Below are positions 8,387-17,645 of a stretch of 64,000 bases of DNA, one piece after another (within the stretch, counting starts at the first letter, position 1; the number at the start of each line of letters is the position of its first letter). The stretch is from an uncultured Prevotellaceae bacterium (GTDB lineage: Bacteria; Bacteroidota; Bacteroidia; Bacteroidales; Muribaculaceae). Below the pieces are notes generated by a model. That model worked only from the letters and a program-made list of their open reading frames with translations. It did no database searches and was not told where the DNA came from. The translations under genes were made by a program, and so were the position numbers. The stretch covers positions 62,001 to 126,000 of the forward strand of contig ONOU01000014.1 of the NCBI GenBank assembly GCA_900319525.1, in the 5' to 3' direction.

Positions 8387-8712
8387 CTCACGCAAGCCGC
8401 TAAGGCGCTAAGTATTTTTATCGTAAAGAGCCCCATTAGGGGCGACCAGGGTATAGGCAGGTGGTGGAGTGAGGCGAAGCCGAACGGAACCCCTGCGCAC
8501 TAGCGACACCCCACGAATAATAGCCCCATCGGGGCGACAGAATGTGTGATGGATATAGTGCCGCCCCTACGGGCCTTGAATGAATGCTCAACTATTGCAG
8601 GGGTTACACTCGGCTTCGCCTCGTTGCGCCCCTGCCTATGATCTGTTCGCCCCTAACGGAGCTCTTTACCAGACACGAATTATTTAAAAAACAACTTCGC
8701 GACTTAGCGTGG
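8387..8712. repeat. Large composite nested inverted repeat
   Basis: Three nested inverted repeats. The outer arms are 8387-8412 (containing CGCTAAGGCGCTAAG) and 8695-8712 (CTTCGCGACTTAGCG). The middle arms are 8423-8496 and 8597-8669, about 74 bases each, imperfect but clearly complementary from GTAAAGAG to ACCCCTGC. The inner arms are 8521-8538 and 8560-8576 around GGGGCG cores. The GCCCC-YR-GGGGCGA unit occurs in all the inner and middle arms. The structure resembles a mobile non-autonomous or REP-like element of Bacteroidales; no transposase frame lies inside. Confidence 0.75.
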
Positions 8713-8770
8713 TGCCCAAGAGGCGTGAGCCCAAGAGCGCGGATGCCAACTAGAAACTACGATTAAGGTG

Positions 8771-8802
8771 TTTGGTTTTCTCGTTAAAAAGTTGTACCTT
8801 TG
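8771..8802 (+). promoter_or_regulatory. uvrA promoter (TTTG-N20-TACCTTTG)
   Basis: TTTG at 8771-8774 and TACCTTTG at 8795-8802 with exactly 20 bases between, a textbook Bacteroidetes housekeeping promoter. The ATG lies 20 bases after the -7 box, giving a very short leader. No LexA-like operator was recognised. Confidence 0.8.
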
Positions 8803-8822
8803 CGGGCTCAATTTTTCTATAA

Positions 8823-11618
8823 ATGGCCACAGGAGACATCATCATCAAGGGAGCGCGAGTCAACAACCTCAAGAATGTTGACGTTACTATACCGCGCGGC
8901 AAGTTTGTCGTGATTACCGGTTTGTCAGGTTCTGGCAAGTCGTCGCTGGCTTTTGACACGCTGTATGCCGAGGGGCAGCGGCGCTATGTCGAGAGCCTCT
9001 CGTCCTATGCACGCCAGTTTATGGGCCGCATGTCTAAGCCCGACTGCGACTTCATCCGCGGGCTGCCGCCCGCCATCGCAGTAGAGCAGCGCACCGTCAC
9101 GCGCAACTCGCGCAGCACCGTGGGCACCAGCACCGAGATCTACGACTACCTGCGGCTACTGTTTGCCCGTGTGGGCAAGACGTTCTCCCCCGTGTCGGGC
9201 CAGATGGTCAAGAAGCACACGGCCAACGACGTCATCGACTGCATCAACAGCTACCCCGACGGCACACGCCTGGCCCTGTTGACCGAGATCATCGTGCCCA
9301 AGGGGCGTGACCTGCGCACACAGCTCGACATTCTCATCAAGGGAGGATATTCCCGCCTGATGACGCGTGAAGGCCAGTTTGTGGACATTGCCCAGGTCAT
9401 CAACAGCGATGGGGAGCTGGATGCCAGCCAATACCGCCTGCTCATCGACCGCATGGCAGTGACCCATGACCGAGACGACGAGATGCGCCTGCTGGACTCG
9501 CTGCAAACGGCCTTTTACGAAGGTAAGGACGAGTGCATCGTCGTGGTGTGGCAACAGGACGGCACGCTGGCCGAGCACCGTTTCTCCAAGCGGTTTGAGC
9601 TTGACGGGATGACCTTTGAAGAGCCCAGCGACCTGATGTTCAACTTCAACAACCCGCTGGGGGCATGTCCCACATGTGAGGGATTTGGCAGCGTGATCGG
9701 TGTGGACGAGAGCCTCGTGGTTCCTGACAGGAGCCGCTCGGTCTATGACGACGCGGTGATGTGCTGGCGCGGCCAGGTCATGGGCGAGTGGAAACGTGAA
9801 TTCATTCACATGGCCTCGAGCTATGACTTTCCCATCCACAAGCCCTATCACCAGCTCAACGAGCAACAGCTCGACCTGCTGTGGCATGGCAGCAGCGACG
9901 GCCGCTGGCCAGGCATCGACGGCTTCTTTGAGTGGGTCAAGAGCAAGTCCTACGCTATCCAGTTCCGCGTGCTGCAGGCCCGCTACCGCGGCAAGACCGT
10001 GTGCCCCGACTGTCACGGCACGCGCCTCAAGCCCCAAGCGGGCTACGTCAAGGTGGGTGGCAAGACCATCAGTGAGCTGGTGCGCATGCCCGTCAAGGAC
10101 CTGTCACAATGGTTCATGCAACTGACCCTTGACGAGACCGATGCCCAAATCGCCAAGCGCCTGCTCGTCGAGATCAACTCACGGCTCGAGTACCTGTGTG
10201 ACGTGGGCGTGGGCTACCTGACGCTTGACCGCCTGTCGAGCACGCTGTCGGGCGGTGAGAGCCAGCGCATCAACCTGGCCACAGCCCTGGGCAGCTCGCT
10301 GGTAGGCTCGGTATATATCCTCGACGAGCCGTCCATCGGCCTGCATCCCCGCGACACCCACCGCCTGATTCACGTATTGCGCATGCTGCAACAGCTGGGC
10401 AACACGGTGGTCGTCGTCGAGCATGACGAGGACATCATACGCAGCGCCGACTACCTCATCGACGTCGGACCCGAGGCAGGGCGCAACGGCGGCCGCATCA
10501 CCTTCCAGGGGCCAGTCACCGACCTGGGACACGCTACCGAGAGCTACACCGCCCGCTACATGAGCGGCGAGCTCTCCATCCCTGTGCCCCAGCACCGCCG
10601 CCAGTGGAGCCAATACATCGAGGTGAAAGGCGCGACCCACAACAACCTCAAGAACATCGACGTCAAGTTCCCGCTGGGCGTGATGACGGTCGTCACGGGC
10701 GTGAGCGGCTCAGGCAAGTCCACCCTCGTGGGCAAGATCCTCTACCCCGCCCTGGCCCGCAACTATGACCAAACGGCCAACGCGCCGGGCAGCCACAATG
10801 CCATCACTGGCGACCTGAGCAGGCTGGCGGCCGTCGAGTTCATTGACCAGGGGCCCATAGGCAAGAGCACACGCAGCAATCCCGCGACCTACCTGAAGGC
10901 CTTTGACGAGATACGCCAGCTGTTTGCCCAGCAGCAGCTGTCCAAGCAGATGGGCTACAACAGCAGTTTCTTCTCGTTCAACTCGCCTGGCGGACGCTGC
11001 GAGGAGTGCAAGGGCGAGGGCACCATCACCATCGAGATGCAGTTCATGGCCGACATCACCCTCACCTGCGAGGCCTGTCACGGCAAGCGGTTCTCGCGCA
11101 ATGCGCTGGACGTGACCTACAGGGACCACACCATCAGCGACATCCTGGACATGACGGTGAACCAGGCCATCGAGTTCTTCAACGAGTCAAACACCTACAA
11201 CGAGCACAAGATCGTGCGTCGCCTCAAGCCGCTGCAAGACGTGGGACTGGGATACATCAAGCTGGGGCAGTCATCGTCAACGCTGTCGGGCGGTGAGAAC
11301 CAGCGCGTGAAGCTCGCTTACTACCTGAGCGGCGAGCGGCAGGGCAACACGATGTTCATCTTTGACGAGCCCACAACGGGCCTGCACCTGCATGACATCA
11401 ACACGCTGATGCGTTCGTTTGACCAGCTGATAGGCAACGGCCACACGGTGGTCATCATCGAGCACAACCTGGACGTGATCAAGTGTGCCGACCACATCAT
11501 CGACATGGGACCCGAGGGGGGCGAGAATGGCGGACAGGTCGTCGTCACAGGCACGCCCGAACAGGTCGCACAATGCAAAGAGAGTTACACGGCACGTTTC
11601 CTGGCCGAAAAACTTTAA
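8823..11618 (+). CDS. uvrA: Excinuclease ABC subunit A
   Basis: DNA-damage recognition ATPase of nucleotide excision repair, which loads UvrB at bulky lesions. At 931 residues it is full length. First Walker A GLSGSGKS at 33-40; first zinc finger near 280 (CPTCEGFG) and 398 (CPDCHGTR); first ABC signature [12 protein letters not shown] near 476; second Walker [10 protein letters not shown] near 628; second zinc-binding block [16 protein letters not shown] near 725-760; second signature [12 protein letters not shown] near 822; Walker [10 protein letters not shown] near 845. The start is fixed by the promoter 20 bases upstream. Alkylation repair may be grouped with it, since the next gene is AlkD-like, although a 94-base spacer with repeats separates them. 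Confidence 0.98.
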   Translation: MATGDIIIKGARVNNLKNVDVTIPRGKFVVITGLSGSGKSSLAFDTLYAEGQRRYVESLSSYARQFMGRMSKPDCDFIRGLPPAIAVEQRTVTRNSRSTVGTSTEIYDYLRLLFARVGKTFSPVSGQMVKKHTANDVIDCINSYPDGTRLALLTEIIVPKGRDLRTQLDILIKGGYSRLMTREGQFVDIAQVINSDGELDASQYRLLIDRMAVTHDRDDEMRLLDSLQTAFYEGKDECIVVVWQQDGTLAEHRFSKRFELDGMTFEEPSDLMFNFNNPLGACPTCEGFGSVIGVDESLVVPDRSRSVYDDAVMCWRGQVMGEWKREFIHMASSYDFPIHKPYHQLNEQQLDLLWHGSSDGRWPGIDGFFEWVKSKSYAIQFRVLQARYRGKTVCPDCHGTRLKPQAGYVKVGGKTISELVRMPVKDLSQWFMQLTLDETDAQIAKRLLVEINSRLEYLCDVGVGYLTLDRLSSTLSGGESQRINLATALGSSLVGSVYILDEPSIGLHPRDTHRLIHVLRMLQQLGNTVVVVEHDEDIIRSADYLIDVGPEAGRNGGRITFQGPVTDLGHATESYTARYMSGELSIPVPQHRRQWSQYIEVKGATHNNLKNIDVKFPLGVMTVVTGVSGSGKSTLVGKILYPALARNYDQTANAPGSHNAITGDLSRLAAVEFIDQGPIGKSTRSNPATYLKAFDEIRQLFAQQQLSKQMGYNSSFFSFNSPGGRCEECKGEGTITIEMQFMADITLTCEACHGKRFSRNALDVTYRDHTISDILDMTVNQAIEFFNESNTYNEHKIVRRLKPLQDVGLGYIKLGQSSSTLSGGENQRVKLAYYLSGERQGNTMFIFDEPTTGLHLHDINTLMRSFDQLIGNGHTVVIIEHNLDVIKCADHIIDMGPEGGENGGQVVVTGTPEQVAQCKESYTARFLAEKL

Positions 11619-11663
11619 TGCTCGCTGCGCGAGCGGTCTAGGGTCTAGGGTTTAGGGTTTAGG
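11616..11663 (+). repeat. Small hairpin plus 7-bp-period array after uvrA
   Basis: Just past the uvrA stop are a GCTCGCTGCGCGAGC hairpin (about 11620-11634) and four heptamers: TCTAGGG twice, then TTTAGGG twice (11636-11663). The same hairpin-plus-heptamer layout recurs after the LRR gene at 62533-62577. Further on, CGCACTAAGGCGCAAA (about 11686-11701) echoes the TAAGGCGC element seen at 2261 and 8395. Confidence 0.7.
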
Positions 11664-11712
11664 GAGGCTTACGCACTCTTTTGCTTCGCACTAAGGCGCA
11701 AATTTTTATATA

Positions 11713-12291
11713 ATGGATACTAAGATACAAGAGACATTGAGGGAGATCAGGCGGGAGTTTTTTGCTTACCGCAACGGTATTGTGGCCGACAAGCTGAGAC
11801 ACGCTGGAGACCCGCACTCCATCATCATGGGGTGCCTGCTGGCCGATGTGATGACCATCACGAGGAACACGCGCGACGCCCTCAGCGACACGGCACAGCT
11901 GCAAGCGCTGGCCCAAGAGCTGTGGAACGACACCAACTCCCGCGAGTGCCGCCTGGCCGCACCCATGCTCTACCCCGCTCAGCTCATGACAGCAGCAACC
12001 GCCCTGGACTGGTGCCACAGTGTCGAGACCACAGAGGTCGCCGACAACCTGTGCCACAAACTGCTGCGCCACCTGCCAGAGGCTGATGGCCTGGTGCGCA
12101 AGCTCATCGCGCAAGATGAACCGCTGGCCAAATATACGGGTTACCGCCTGCTACTCAATCTGTTACTAAGCGACAGAATCAAGGCCACGCCACAACTGCA
12201 AGCCATCGTAGAGGCCGAAGCGGCTCAGGCACAAGGCCCCCTCACCGCCCTACTCAACGATGTCCTGGAAGAGTTTCAGGAACTACAATAA
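11713..12291 (+). CDS. AlkD-like HEAT-repeat protein (DNA alkylation repair family)
   Basis: All-helical protein of 192 residues. The N-terminal block (IRREFFAYRNGIVADKLR, then GDPHSIIMGCLLADV) resembles Bacteroidales members of the AlkD-like DNA alkylation repair family, HEAT-repeat glycosylases that remove bulky or cationic alkyl bases. The rest forms successive amphipathic helices (WNDTNSRECRLAAPML and similar) as in HEAT repeats. It is somewhat shorter than typical AlkD (about 220-240 residues), and the catalytic Trp/Asp/Arg set could not be verified by eye, so it may be a non-catalytic relative. Being next to uvrA fits a DNA-repair role. It ends at a bidirectional terminator-like palindrome. 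Confidence 0.65.
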   Translation: MDTKIQETLREIRREFFAYRNGIVADKLRHAGDPHSIIMGCLLADVMTITRNTRDALSDTAQLQALAQELWNDTNSRECRLAAPMLYPAQLMTAATALDWCHSVETTEVADNLCHKLLRHLPEADGLVRKLIAQDEPLAKYTGYRLLLNLLLSDRIKATPQLQAIVEAEAAQAQGPLTALLNDVLEEFQELQ

Positions 12292-12355
12292 CATGAAGAT
12301 AAACACCCAACCACTTGATGGCCGCACCGGCCGTGATGGACAAGGTGAGAATACT

Positions 12356-12392
12356 CAAGTTTTTAAAGTGGCGAAGCTACTTTAGAAACTTG
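12356..12392. terminator. 37-base palindrome between convergent genes
   Basis: CAAGTTT...AAACTTG outer and TAAAGT...ACTTTA inner arms around GCgaaGC, with only symmetric single mismatches. It lies between the ends of the AlkD-like gene (plus) and hemW (minus), so it probably terminates both transcripts. Confidence 0.65.
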
Positions 12393-12394
12393 TT

Positions 12395-13531
12395 TCAAGC
12401 GTCCCACATGAGGTCGCGCATGACGCTGTCGCTCAGCAGGATGCCGTCAGTAGTGAGCACATATCGGGAATCACTCTCGCGGCGGATGTTGCCAGCAGCG
12501 ATGTGACGTTGCACCTCGTGGAGAAAATGTCCCGCCAACTCGTCGCCAAATTCTTGCCGCAAGCACTCCACGTCCATGCCCGCGGCCGTCCTGAGCGACA
12601 GCATCACCCGCTCGTCATAGCGTTCCCACAAGGTCATCTCTTCCTCAATGCAGGCCGTCTTGCCTGCAGCGATACAGGCGATATAGGCATGCAGGTCGTG
12701 GGGGTTGCTTCGCCTGACGTTTCGGTCGTAGCTGTGTGCCGCTGCCCCGAGTCCCAAATAGGGTGTCCCGTCCCAGTAGGAGGAGTTGTGGCGCGAGTGA
12801 TAACCAGGCAGGGAGAAATTGGAGATCTCATAGTGTTCAAACCCAGCCTCTTGCAGGCGCTTGACCAGCAGGTGATACATGGCGATGCACACGTCCTCGG
12901 GGACCTCTGTCACCTCGCCCTGTTCGCGCTGGCGCCACAGGCGGGTCCCGGGCTCATAGGTCAGCCAGTAGGCCGACACATGACGCGGCGCCAGGGCAAT
13001 GGCCCGATCGACCGATTCGGCCCACGAATCCAGGGTCTGGCCCGGCAAGCCATAGATCAGATCGAGGCTGATGTTGCCGATGCCCACATCGTGCAGGTTT
13101 TCAACCGCTTTCACGACCTGCTGAGACGTGTGGCGGCGACCTATCGCCCGCAGGATACGATCCTCAAAGGACTGCACACCCATGCTCACGCGGTTCACGC
13201 CCAATGCAGGCAGCGCGGCACACCACTCGGGCGTGACATCATCGGGATTGGCCTCGATGGTGAATTCCTCAACCCCGTGCAGGTCAAGGGCGCCGCGCAG
13301 CCCCTCGACAAGGCGCGACAGCAATGGCAGCGGCAGTTGGGACGGCGTGCCGCCTCCCAGGTAGAGCGTGCGCACGGCCTCGCCATGCAGCTCACAGCGC
13401 CGCAGCACGGCCTCACCGATGAGGGCATCGACATAGTGACTGCCAGCGGTTTCCAACTTCAGGGTCGAGTAGAAATCGCAGTAGCTGCAGCGGCTTGCAC
13501 AAAAGGGGATATGGACATATACTCCAGCCAT
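12395..13531 (-). CDS. hemW: Radical SAM heme chaperone HemW (formerly CPO-like)
   Basis: Radical SAM protein of 378 residues that binds heme and is thought to deliver it to membrane respiratory enzymes. The 4Fe-4S motif CxxxCxxC is at residues 11-18 (HIPFCASRCSYCDF), GGGTPS is near 60, and the HemW C-terminal domain (MLSLRTAAGMDVECL) is near 310. Its resemblance to coproporphyrinogen dehydrogenase HemN is historical; HemW lacks the HemN N-terminal extension, as here. It is divergent from EF-G2, sharing a 160-base promoter region, and convergent with the AlkD-like gene. Confidence 0.93.
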   Translation of the reverse strand: MAGVYVHIPFCASRCSYCDFYSTLKLETAGSHYVDALIGEAVLRRCELHGEAVRTLYLGGGTPSQLPLPLLSRLVEGLRGALDLHGVEEFTIEANPDDVTPEWCAALPALGVNRVSMGVQSFEDRILRAIGRRHTSQQVVKAVENLHDVGIGNISLDLIYGLPGQTLDSWAESVDRAIALAPRHVSAYWLTYEPGTRLWRQREQGEVTEVPEDVCIAMYHLLVKRLQEAGFEHYEISNFSLPGYHSRHNSSYWDGTPYLGLGAAAHSYDRNVRRSNPHDLHAYIACIAAGKTACIEEEMTLWERYDERVMLSLRTAAGMDVECLRQEFGDELAGHFLHEVQRHIAAGNIRRESDSRYVLTTDGILLSDSVMRDLMWDA

Positions 13532-13550
13532 AGCATCAGGTTTTGCGCCG

Positions 13551-13558
13551 CAAAATTA
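13551..13558 (-). promoter_or_regulatory. -7 box for hemW (TAATTTTG)
   Basis: On the minus strand TAATTTTG lies 20 bases before the hemW start. No TTTG was found at the expected distance, so only the -7 element is supported. Confidence 0.5.
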
Positions 13559-13598
13559 CTCATTTTTCGGCTTGTTGATAAATTTTCTTATATATAAT

Positions 13599-13630
13599 GT
13601 TGTGATTACGGCCAAAAATGACTAATTTTG
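13599..13630 (+). promoter_or_regulatory. EF-G2 promoter (GTTG-N20-TAATTTTG)
   Basis: -33-like GTTG at 13599-13602 and TAATTTTG at 13623-13630, spacing 20. It leaves a leader of about 55 bases. The weak -33 is compatible with a need for an activator, but no activator site was identified. Confidence 0.6.
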
Positions 13631-13691
13631 CAGGCTGTTTAGCGGACCAAATATCAATTCACTATATAACAACCATTTAACAACAAAACTA

Positions 13692-15851
13692 ATGAAGGTT
13701 TACAAAACAAACGAGATCAAGAACATCTCTCTCGTCGGTGGCAAGGGCGCTGGCAAGACCACTCTCACCGAGTCTATCCTCCTTGAGGGCGGCGCAATCA
13801 GCCGCAGGGGCACCGTCGATGGCGGTAACACCGTGAGCGACAACACCCCCGTTGAGAAAGAGTATGGCTACTCTGTATCTTCATGCGTATTCTTCGCTGA
13901 GAAGAACGGCAAGAAGCTCAACTTCTTTGACTGCCCGGGTAGTGATGACTTTGTGGGCAATGCCGTTACCGCTTTGAGCGTTACCGACACTGCTGCGCTG
14001 GTCGTTGACGGCCGCAATGGTGTCGAGGTAGGTACCCAGAACAACTTCCGCACCGTGGAGCGCATTGGCAAGCCCCTGATGTTTGTCATCAACCGCCTCG
14101 AGGACGAGAAGTGCGACTTTGACAACGTATATAACCAGTTGCGCGAGACCTACGGCAACAAGGTTGTTGCCCTCCAGTTCCCCGTGAATGCAGGCCCCGG
14201 CTTTGACAGCGTTGTTGACGTGCTGGCCATGAAGCAGTACACCTGGCCCAAGGATGGTGGCAAGGCTACCGTCAGCGACATCGACGGCTCGCTCGCCGAC
14301 AAGGCCGAGGAGTACCGCATGGCCCTGCTCGAGCTCGCTGCCGAGAACGACGAGGAGCTGATGATGAAGTTCCTTGACGAGATGACCCTGTCCGACGAAG
14401 AGACCATCAAGGGTATCCGCCTGGGTATGGTTGACCGCAGCATCTTCCCCATCGTGCTGGTTAGCGCCGAGAAGAACATCGGTACCGACCGCATGCTCGA
14501 GGTCATGAGCACCATCGTGCCCGACGTGACCGAGATGCCCGCTCCCAAGAACAACAACGGCGACGAGGTTCCCTATGACGAGAACGGCCCCGTGAGCGTA
14601 TTCTTCTTCAAGACTTCGGTCGAGAGCCACATCGGTGAGGTTTCCTACTTCAAGGTAATGAGCGGTACGCTCAAGGCTGGTGCCGACCTGACCAACATGA
14701 ACCGTGGCAGCAAGGAGCGCCTGGCTCAGATCAACGTCGTTTGTGGTCAGAACAAGACCGCTATCGACGAGATCCACGCTGGTGACATCGGCGCTGCCGT
14801 TAAGTTGAAAGACGTTCGCTGCGGCAACACTCTCAACGAGAAGGGCTGCGAGCACGTGTTTGACTTCATCGAGTATCCTGCTCCCAAGTTCCAGCGCGCC
14901 ATCAAGGCCCTGAACGAGAGCGAGACCGAGAAGCTGGGTGCCGTCCTCAACCGCATGCACGAGGAGGATCCCACGCTGTTGATCGAGCAGAGCAAGGAGT
15001 TGCGCCAGACCATCGTTTCGGGTCAGGGCGAATTCCACCTGCGCACCCTCAAGTGGAACATCGAGAACAACGACAAGATCCAGATCGAGTATCAGGAGCC
15101 CCGCATCCCCTACCGCGAGACCATTACCAAGGCCGCTCGCGCCGACTATCGTCACAAGAAGCAGTCTGGTGGTTCAGGTCAGTTTGGTGAGGTACACCTC
15201 ATCGTCGAGCCTTACCGCGAGGGCATGCCCGAACCCGACACCTACAAGTTCGGCAACCAGGAGTACAAGATGAACATCAAGGACAAGCAGGAGATTCCCT
15301 TGGAATGGGGCGGCATGCTTGTAATCTACAACTGTATCGTTGGTGGTGCCATCGATGCACGCTTCATCCCCGCCATCGTCAAGGGTATCATGGACCGCAT
15401 GGAGCAAGGCCCGTTGACCGGTAGCTACGCCCGCGACGTGCGCGTCTGCATCTACGATGGTAAGATGCACCCGGTTGACAGTAACGAAATCTCGTTCCGT
15501 CTGGCAGCCCGTAACGCCTTCTCGACCGCATTCCGCGAGGCCAACCCCAAGGTGTTGGAGCCCGTCTATGACGTCGAGATTCTGTTGCCCGGCGACTGCA
15601 TGGGTGGTGTACAGAGCGACCTGCAGGGCCGCCGCGGCATCATGATGGACATGTCGAGCGCTAACGGCATGGAGCGCGTTAAGGCCCGCATCCCCTTGAA
15701 GGAGATGTCGAGCTACAGCACCGCCCTGAGCTCCATCTCGGGTGGCCGCGCTTCGTTCAACATGAAGTTCTCGAGCTACGAGCTCGTGCCCGCCGACGTG
15801 CAGGCTCAGCTGCTCAAGGAGTACGAGGAGAGCAAGCAGGACGAGGATTAA
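13692..15851 (+). CDS. fusA2: EF-G2-type elongation factor G with degenerate GTPase motifs
   Basis: Translation elongation factor G paralogue of 719 residues with all EF-G domains. The P-loop is intact (GGKGAGKTT, 16-24). Other GTPase motifs are altered: switch I lacks the RGIT signature (EKEYGYSV, 55-62); G3 reads DCPGSDDF (80-87), with Ser84 where the catalytic His of DTPGH belongs; G4 reads NRLE (134-137) instead of NKxD. Domain IV (QFGEVHLIVEP, about 498) and V are well conserved. Bacteroides thetaiotaomicron EF-G2 is reported to support translocation without GTP hydrolysis during carbon limitation; this protein appears to be its orthologue (inference from motif loss). Canonical fusA must lie elsewhere. 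A strong terminator follows. Confidence 0.9.
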   Translation: MKVYKTNEIKNISLVGGKGAGKTTLTESILLEGGAISRRGTVDGGNTVSDNTPVEKEYGYSVSSCVFFAEKNGKKLNFFDCPGSDDFVGNAVTALSVTDTAALVVDGRNGVEVGTQNNFRTVERIGKPLMFVINRLEDEKCDFDNVYNQLRETYGNKVVALQFPVNAGPGFDSVVDVLAMKQYTWPKDGGKATVSDIDGSLADKAEEYRMALLELAAENDEELMMKFLDEMTLSDEETIKGIRLGMVDRSIFPIVLVSAEKNIGTDRMLEVMSTIVPDVTEMPAPKNNNGDEVPYDENGPVSVFFFKTSVESHIGEVSYFKVMSGTLKAGADLTNMNRGSKERLAQINVVCGQNKTAIDEIHAGDIGAAVKLKDVRCGNTLNEKGCEHVFDFIEYPAPKFQRAIKALNESETEKLGAVLNRMHEEDPTLLIEQSKELRQTIVSGQGEFHLRTLKWNIENNDKIQIEYQEPRIPYRETITKAARADYRHKKQSGGSGQFGEVHLIVEPYREGMPEPDTYKFGNQEYKMNIKDKQEIPLEWGGMLVIYNCIVGGAIDARFIPAIVKGIMDRMEQGPLTGSYARDVRVCIYDGKMHPVDSNEISFRLAARNAFSTAFREANPKVLEPVYDVEILLPGDCMGGVQSDLQGRRGIMMDMSSANGMERVKARIPLKEMSSYSTALSSISGGRASFNMKFSSYELVPADVQAQLLKEYEESKQDED

Positions 15852-15873
15852 TCTCCCGTTCTACACCTTATAT

Positions 15874-15912
15874 AATAGAAGGCACCCGCCAGGCGGGTGC
15901 TTTCTATTTTTT
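15874..15912 (+). terminator. Rho-independent terminator after EF-G2
   Basis: Perfect GCACCCGCC/GGCGGGTGC stem (15882-15890 / 15892-15900) extended by AATAGAA/TTCTATT arms and running into a T-rich tract. Confidence 0.9.
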
Positions 15913-16059
15913 CGTCCCCTCATTTAATCAGACAACAAGAACAACATTTATACAACCACAACAACAATTACGGCCACTGCGGTTATTTGAAGGTTTTCTC
16001 TTGGGTGATGGGCGATTTAACATTTGGTGTTAAATTTTTCAGTGAAAAGTGATAGAAAA

Positions 16060-16091
16060 TTTGGATTTTTCACAATATAGTGTTAATTTTG
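16060..16091 (+). promoter_or_regulatory. rprXY promoter (TTTG-N20-TAATTTTG)
   Basis: TTTG at 16060-16063 and TAATTTTG at 16084-16091 with 20 bases between; the leader to rprX is about 35 bases. Confidence 0.8.
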
Positions 16092-16132
16092 CCGTTGATT
16101 GTTAAAACGAATACTGTAAGGATTATACTCTC

Positions 16133-17632
16133 ATGAAGAGATCGACAATATGGATATTAACGGTTGTCATGGCGATTGCCCTGCTGGGACTGCTCGCCAT
16201 GCAGATTGTATATCTGGAAAAGATGGTCGACATGCGCAACAGTCAGTTCAGCGAGATTGTCATGCGCAGCCTGTACAGCGTGTCCACCATGCTGGAGCAG
16301 AACGAGACCAAATACTTCCTGGACATGGACCTGGCCGAGGCCGAGCAGACCTACTCGGGCATCAGCCAAAACAGCTTCAGCTTCAACGACAGGCATGAGG
16401 CCACCATCGACACGACCCTGAACACCGAGGATCCCGCAAACTTGCGGCCGGCCAACCGCAACACGTTGACTGACCTGAATGACACCTATCAGCGCAAACA
16501 GGAGATCCTCAAGGGCCAGTACCTGTACCAGAAGAGCCTGCTCAACGAGGTGATACTCACCATCCTGAACCACTCCAGCGACCGTCCTATCCAGGAACGC
16601 GCCGACAGCACCACCGTGGCCAGCTACCTTCGCTCAGAACTGGAGTTCAACGGACTGACGCTGCCGTTTGAGTTTGCAATCGTGAGCCGCAGCAACGGAG
16701 TGGTCTATAAAACTAATGGTTACTCACCCATGTCACAGCAGGACGTTTACAGCCAGGTCTTGTTCCCTAACGACCCGAAGAACAAGCAGAACATGCTCAA
16801 CGTCACCTTCCCCAACAAGAGTGACTACATCTTCTCGTCGGTAAAATTCCTGGTGCCGTCGCTGGCATTCACGTTCCTGTTGCTAGGCGTGTTCCTTTAC
16901 ACCATCTCACTGGCTTTCAAGCAGAAGAAACTCAGCGAGATCAAGAATGACTTCATCAACAACATGACCCACGAGTTCAAGACGCCCATCTCGTCGATCT
17001 CAATAGCGGCCCAAATGCTCAATGACGACAGCGTGCGCAAGAGCCCCGAAATGCTCAAGCACGTGTCGGGCGTTATCAACGATGAGACCAAGCGCCTGCG
17101 CTTCCAGGTCGAGAAGGTGCTACAGCTCTCGCTGTTTGACCGCAAGAATGCCACGATGCGGCTTGAAGAGGAAGACGCCAATGCCAGCATCTACAGCGTG
17201 ATCAACACCTTCAAGCTCAAGGTGGAGAAATATGGCGGCCACATCAATGCCAACCTTGATGCCGAGGATCCCATCATCAATGTGGACCGCATGCATTTCA
17301 CTAACGTCATCTTCAACCTGCTGGACAATGCCGTCAAGTACCGCCGTGAGGACGTGCCACCCGAACTCGTGGTGACCACCGTCAACCCCGACGAGGACCA
17401 CATCCAAATCACAGTACAGGACAACGGCATCGGCATGAAACGCGAGGACCTGAAGAAGATTTTCGAGAAATTCTACCGCGTGTCTACCGGCAACAGGCAC
17501 GACGTGAAGGGATTTGGACTGGGACTGGCTTATGTACAAAAAATGATTGACCTGTTTGGCGGCAGCATCAATGCCGAGAGCGAGGTCAACCGAGGTTCGA
17601 AATTCATTATCACATTACCACTATACAAATAA
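16133..17632 (+). CDS. rprX: Sensor histidine kinase RprX
   Basis: Inner-membrane two-component sensor kinase of 499 residues, resembling Bacteroides RprX. TM1 is at about 6-28, a periplasmic sensing domain of about 215 residues follows, and TM2 is at about 240-262. The HisKA dimerisation domain carries the phosphorylated His at about 280 (INNMTHEFKTP). The HATPase domain has the N box (FNLLDNAVKYR, about 398), G1 (DNGIGM, about 432) and G2 (GFGLGLAYV, about 462). There is no HAMP domain between TM2 and HisKA. rprY follows 13 bases after the stop, so the two are one operon from the promoter at 16060. Confidence 0.9.
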   Translation: MKRSTIWILTVVMAIALLGLLAMQIVYLEKMVDMRNSQFSEIVMRSLYSVSTMLEQNETKYFLDMDLAEAEQTYSGISQNSFSFNDRHEATIDTTLNTEDPANLRPANRNTLTDLNDTYQRKQEILKGQYLYQKSLLNEVILTILNHSSDRPIQERADSTTVASYLRSELEFNGLTLPFEFAIVSRSNGVVYKTNGYSPMSQQDVYSQVLFPNDPKNKQNMLNVTFPNKSDYIFSSVKFLVPSLAFTFLLLGVFLYTISLAFKQKKLSEIKNDFINNMTHEFKTPISSISIAAQMLNDDSVRKSPEMLKHVSGVINDETKRLRFQVEKVLQLSLFDRKNATMRLEEEDANASIYSVINTFKLKVEKYGGHINANLDAEDPIINVDRMHFTNVIFNLLDNAVKYRREDVPPELVVTTVNPDEDHIQITVQDNGIGMKREDLKKIFEKFYRVSTGNRHDVKGFGLGLAYVQKMIDLFGGSINAESEVNRGSKFIITLPLYK

Positions 17633-17645
17633 AAGAAAGACAATT

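Larger units (their letters stand above)
8119..8822. other. 704-base non-coding region with composite palindrome
   Basis: No convincing gene. The region holds an isolated TAATTTTG box at 8246-8253 (plus), the large nested palindrome at 8387-8712, and the uvrA promoter at 8771-8802. Short open frames here lack family features. Confidence 0.7.

Noticed and set aside
8263-8403. 46-codon frame after a TAATTTTG box at 8246-8253
   Set aside because: The product has no recognisable feature, and its 3' end runs into the outer arm of the composite palindrome, so translation is doubtful.
8584-8766. 60-codon plus-strand frame
   Set aside because: Lies inside the palindrome arm; codons reflect repeat sequence rather than a protein.
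11636-11663. Plant-telomere-like TTTAGGG repeats
   Set aside because: Only four copies, in the middle of a bacterial chromosome and with TCTAGGG variants; better explained as one of the window's 7-bp-period arrays.
13881-15155. 424-codon open frame on the minus strand
   Set aside because: Antisense to EF-G2; composed of Val/Leu/Gly-rich low-information sequence typical of a shadow frame.
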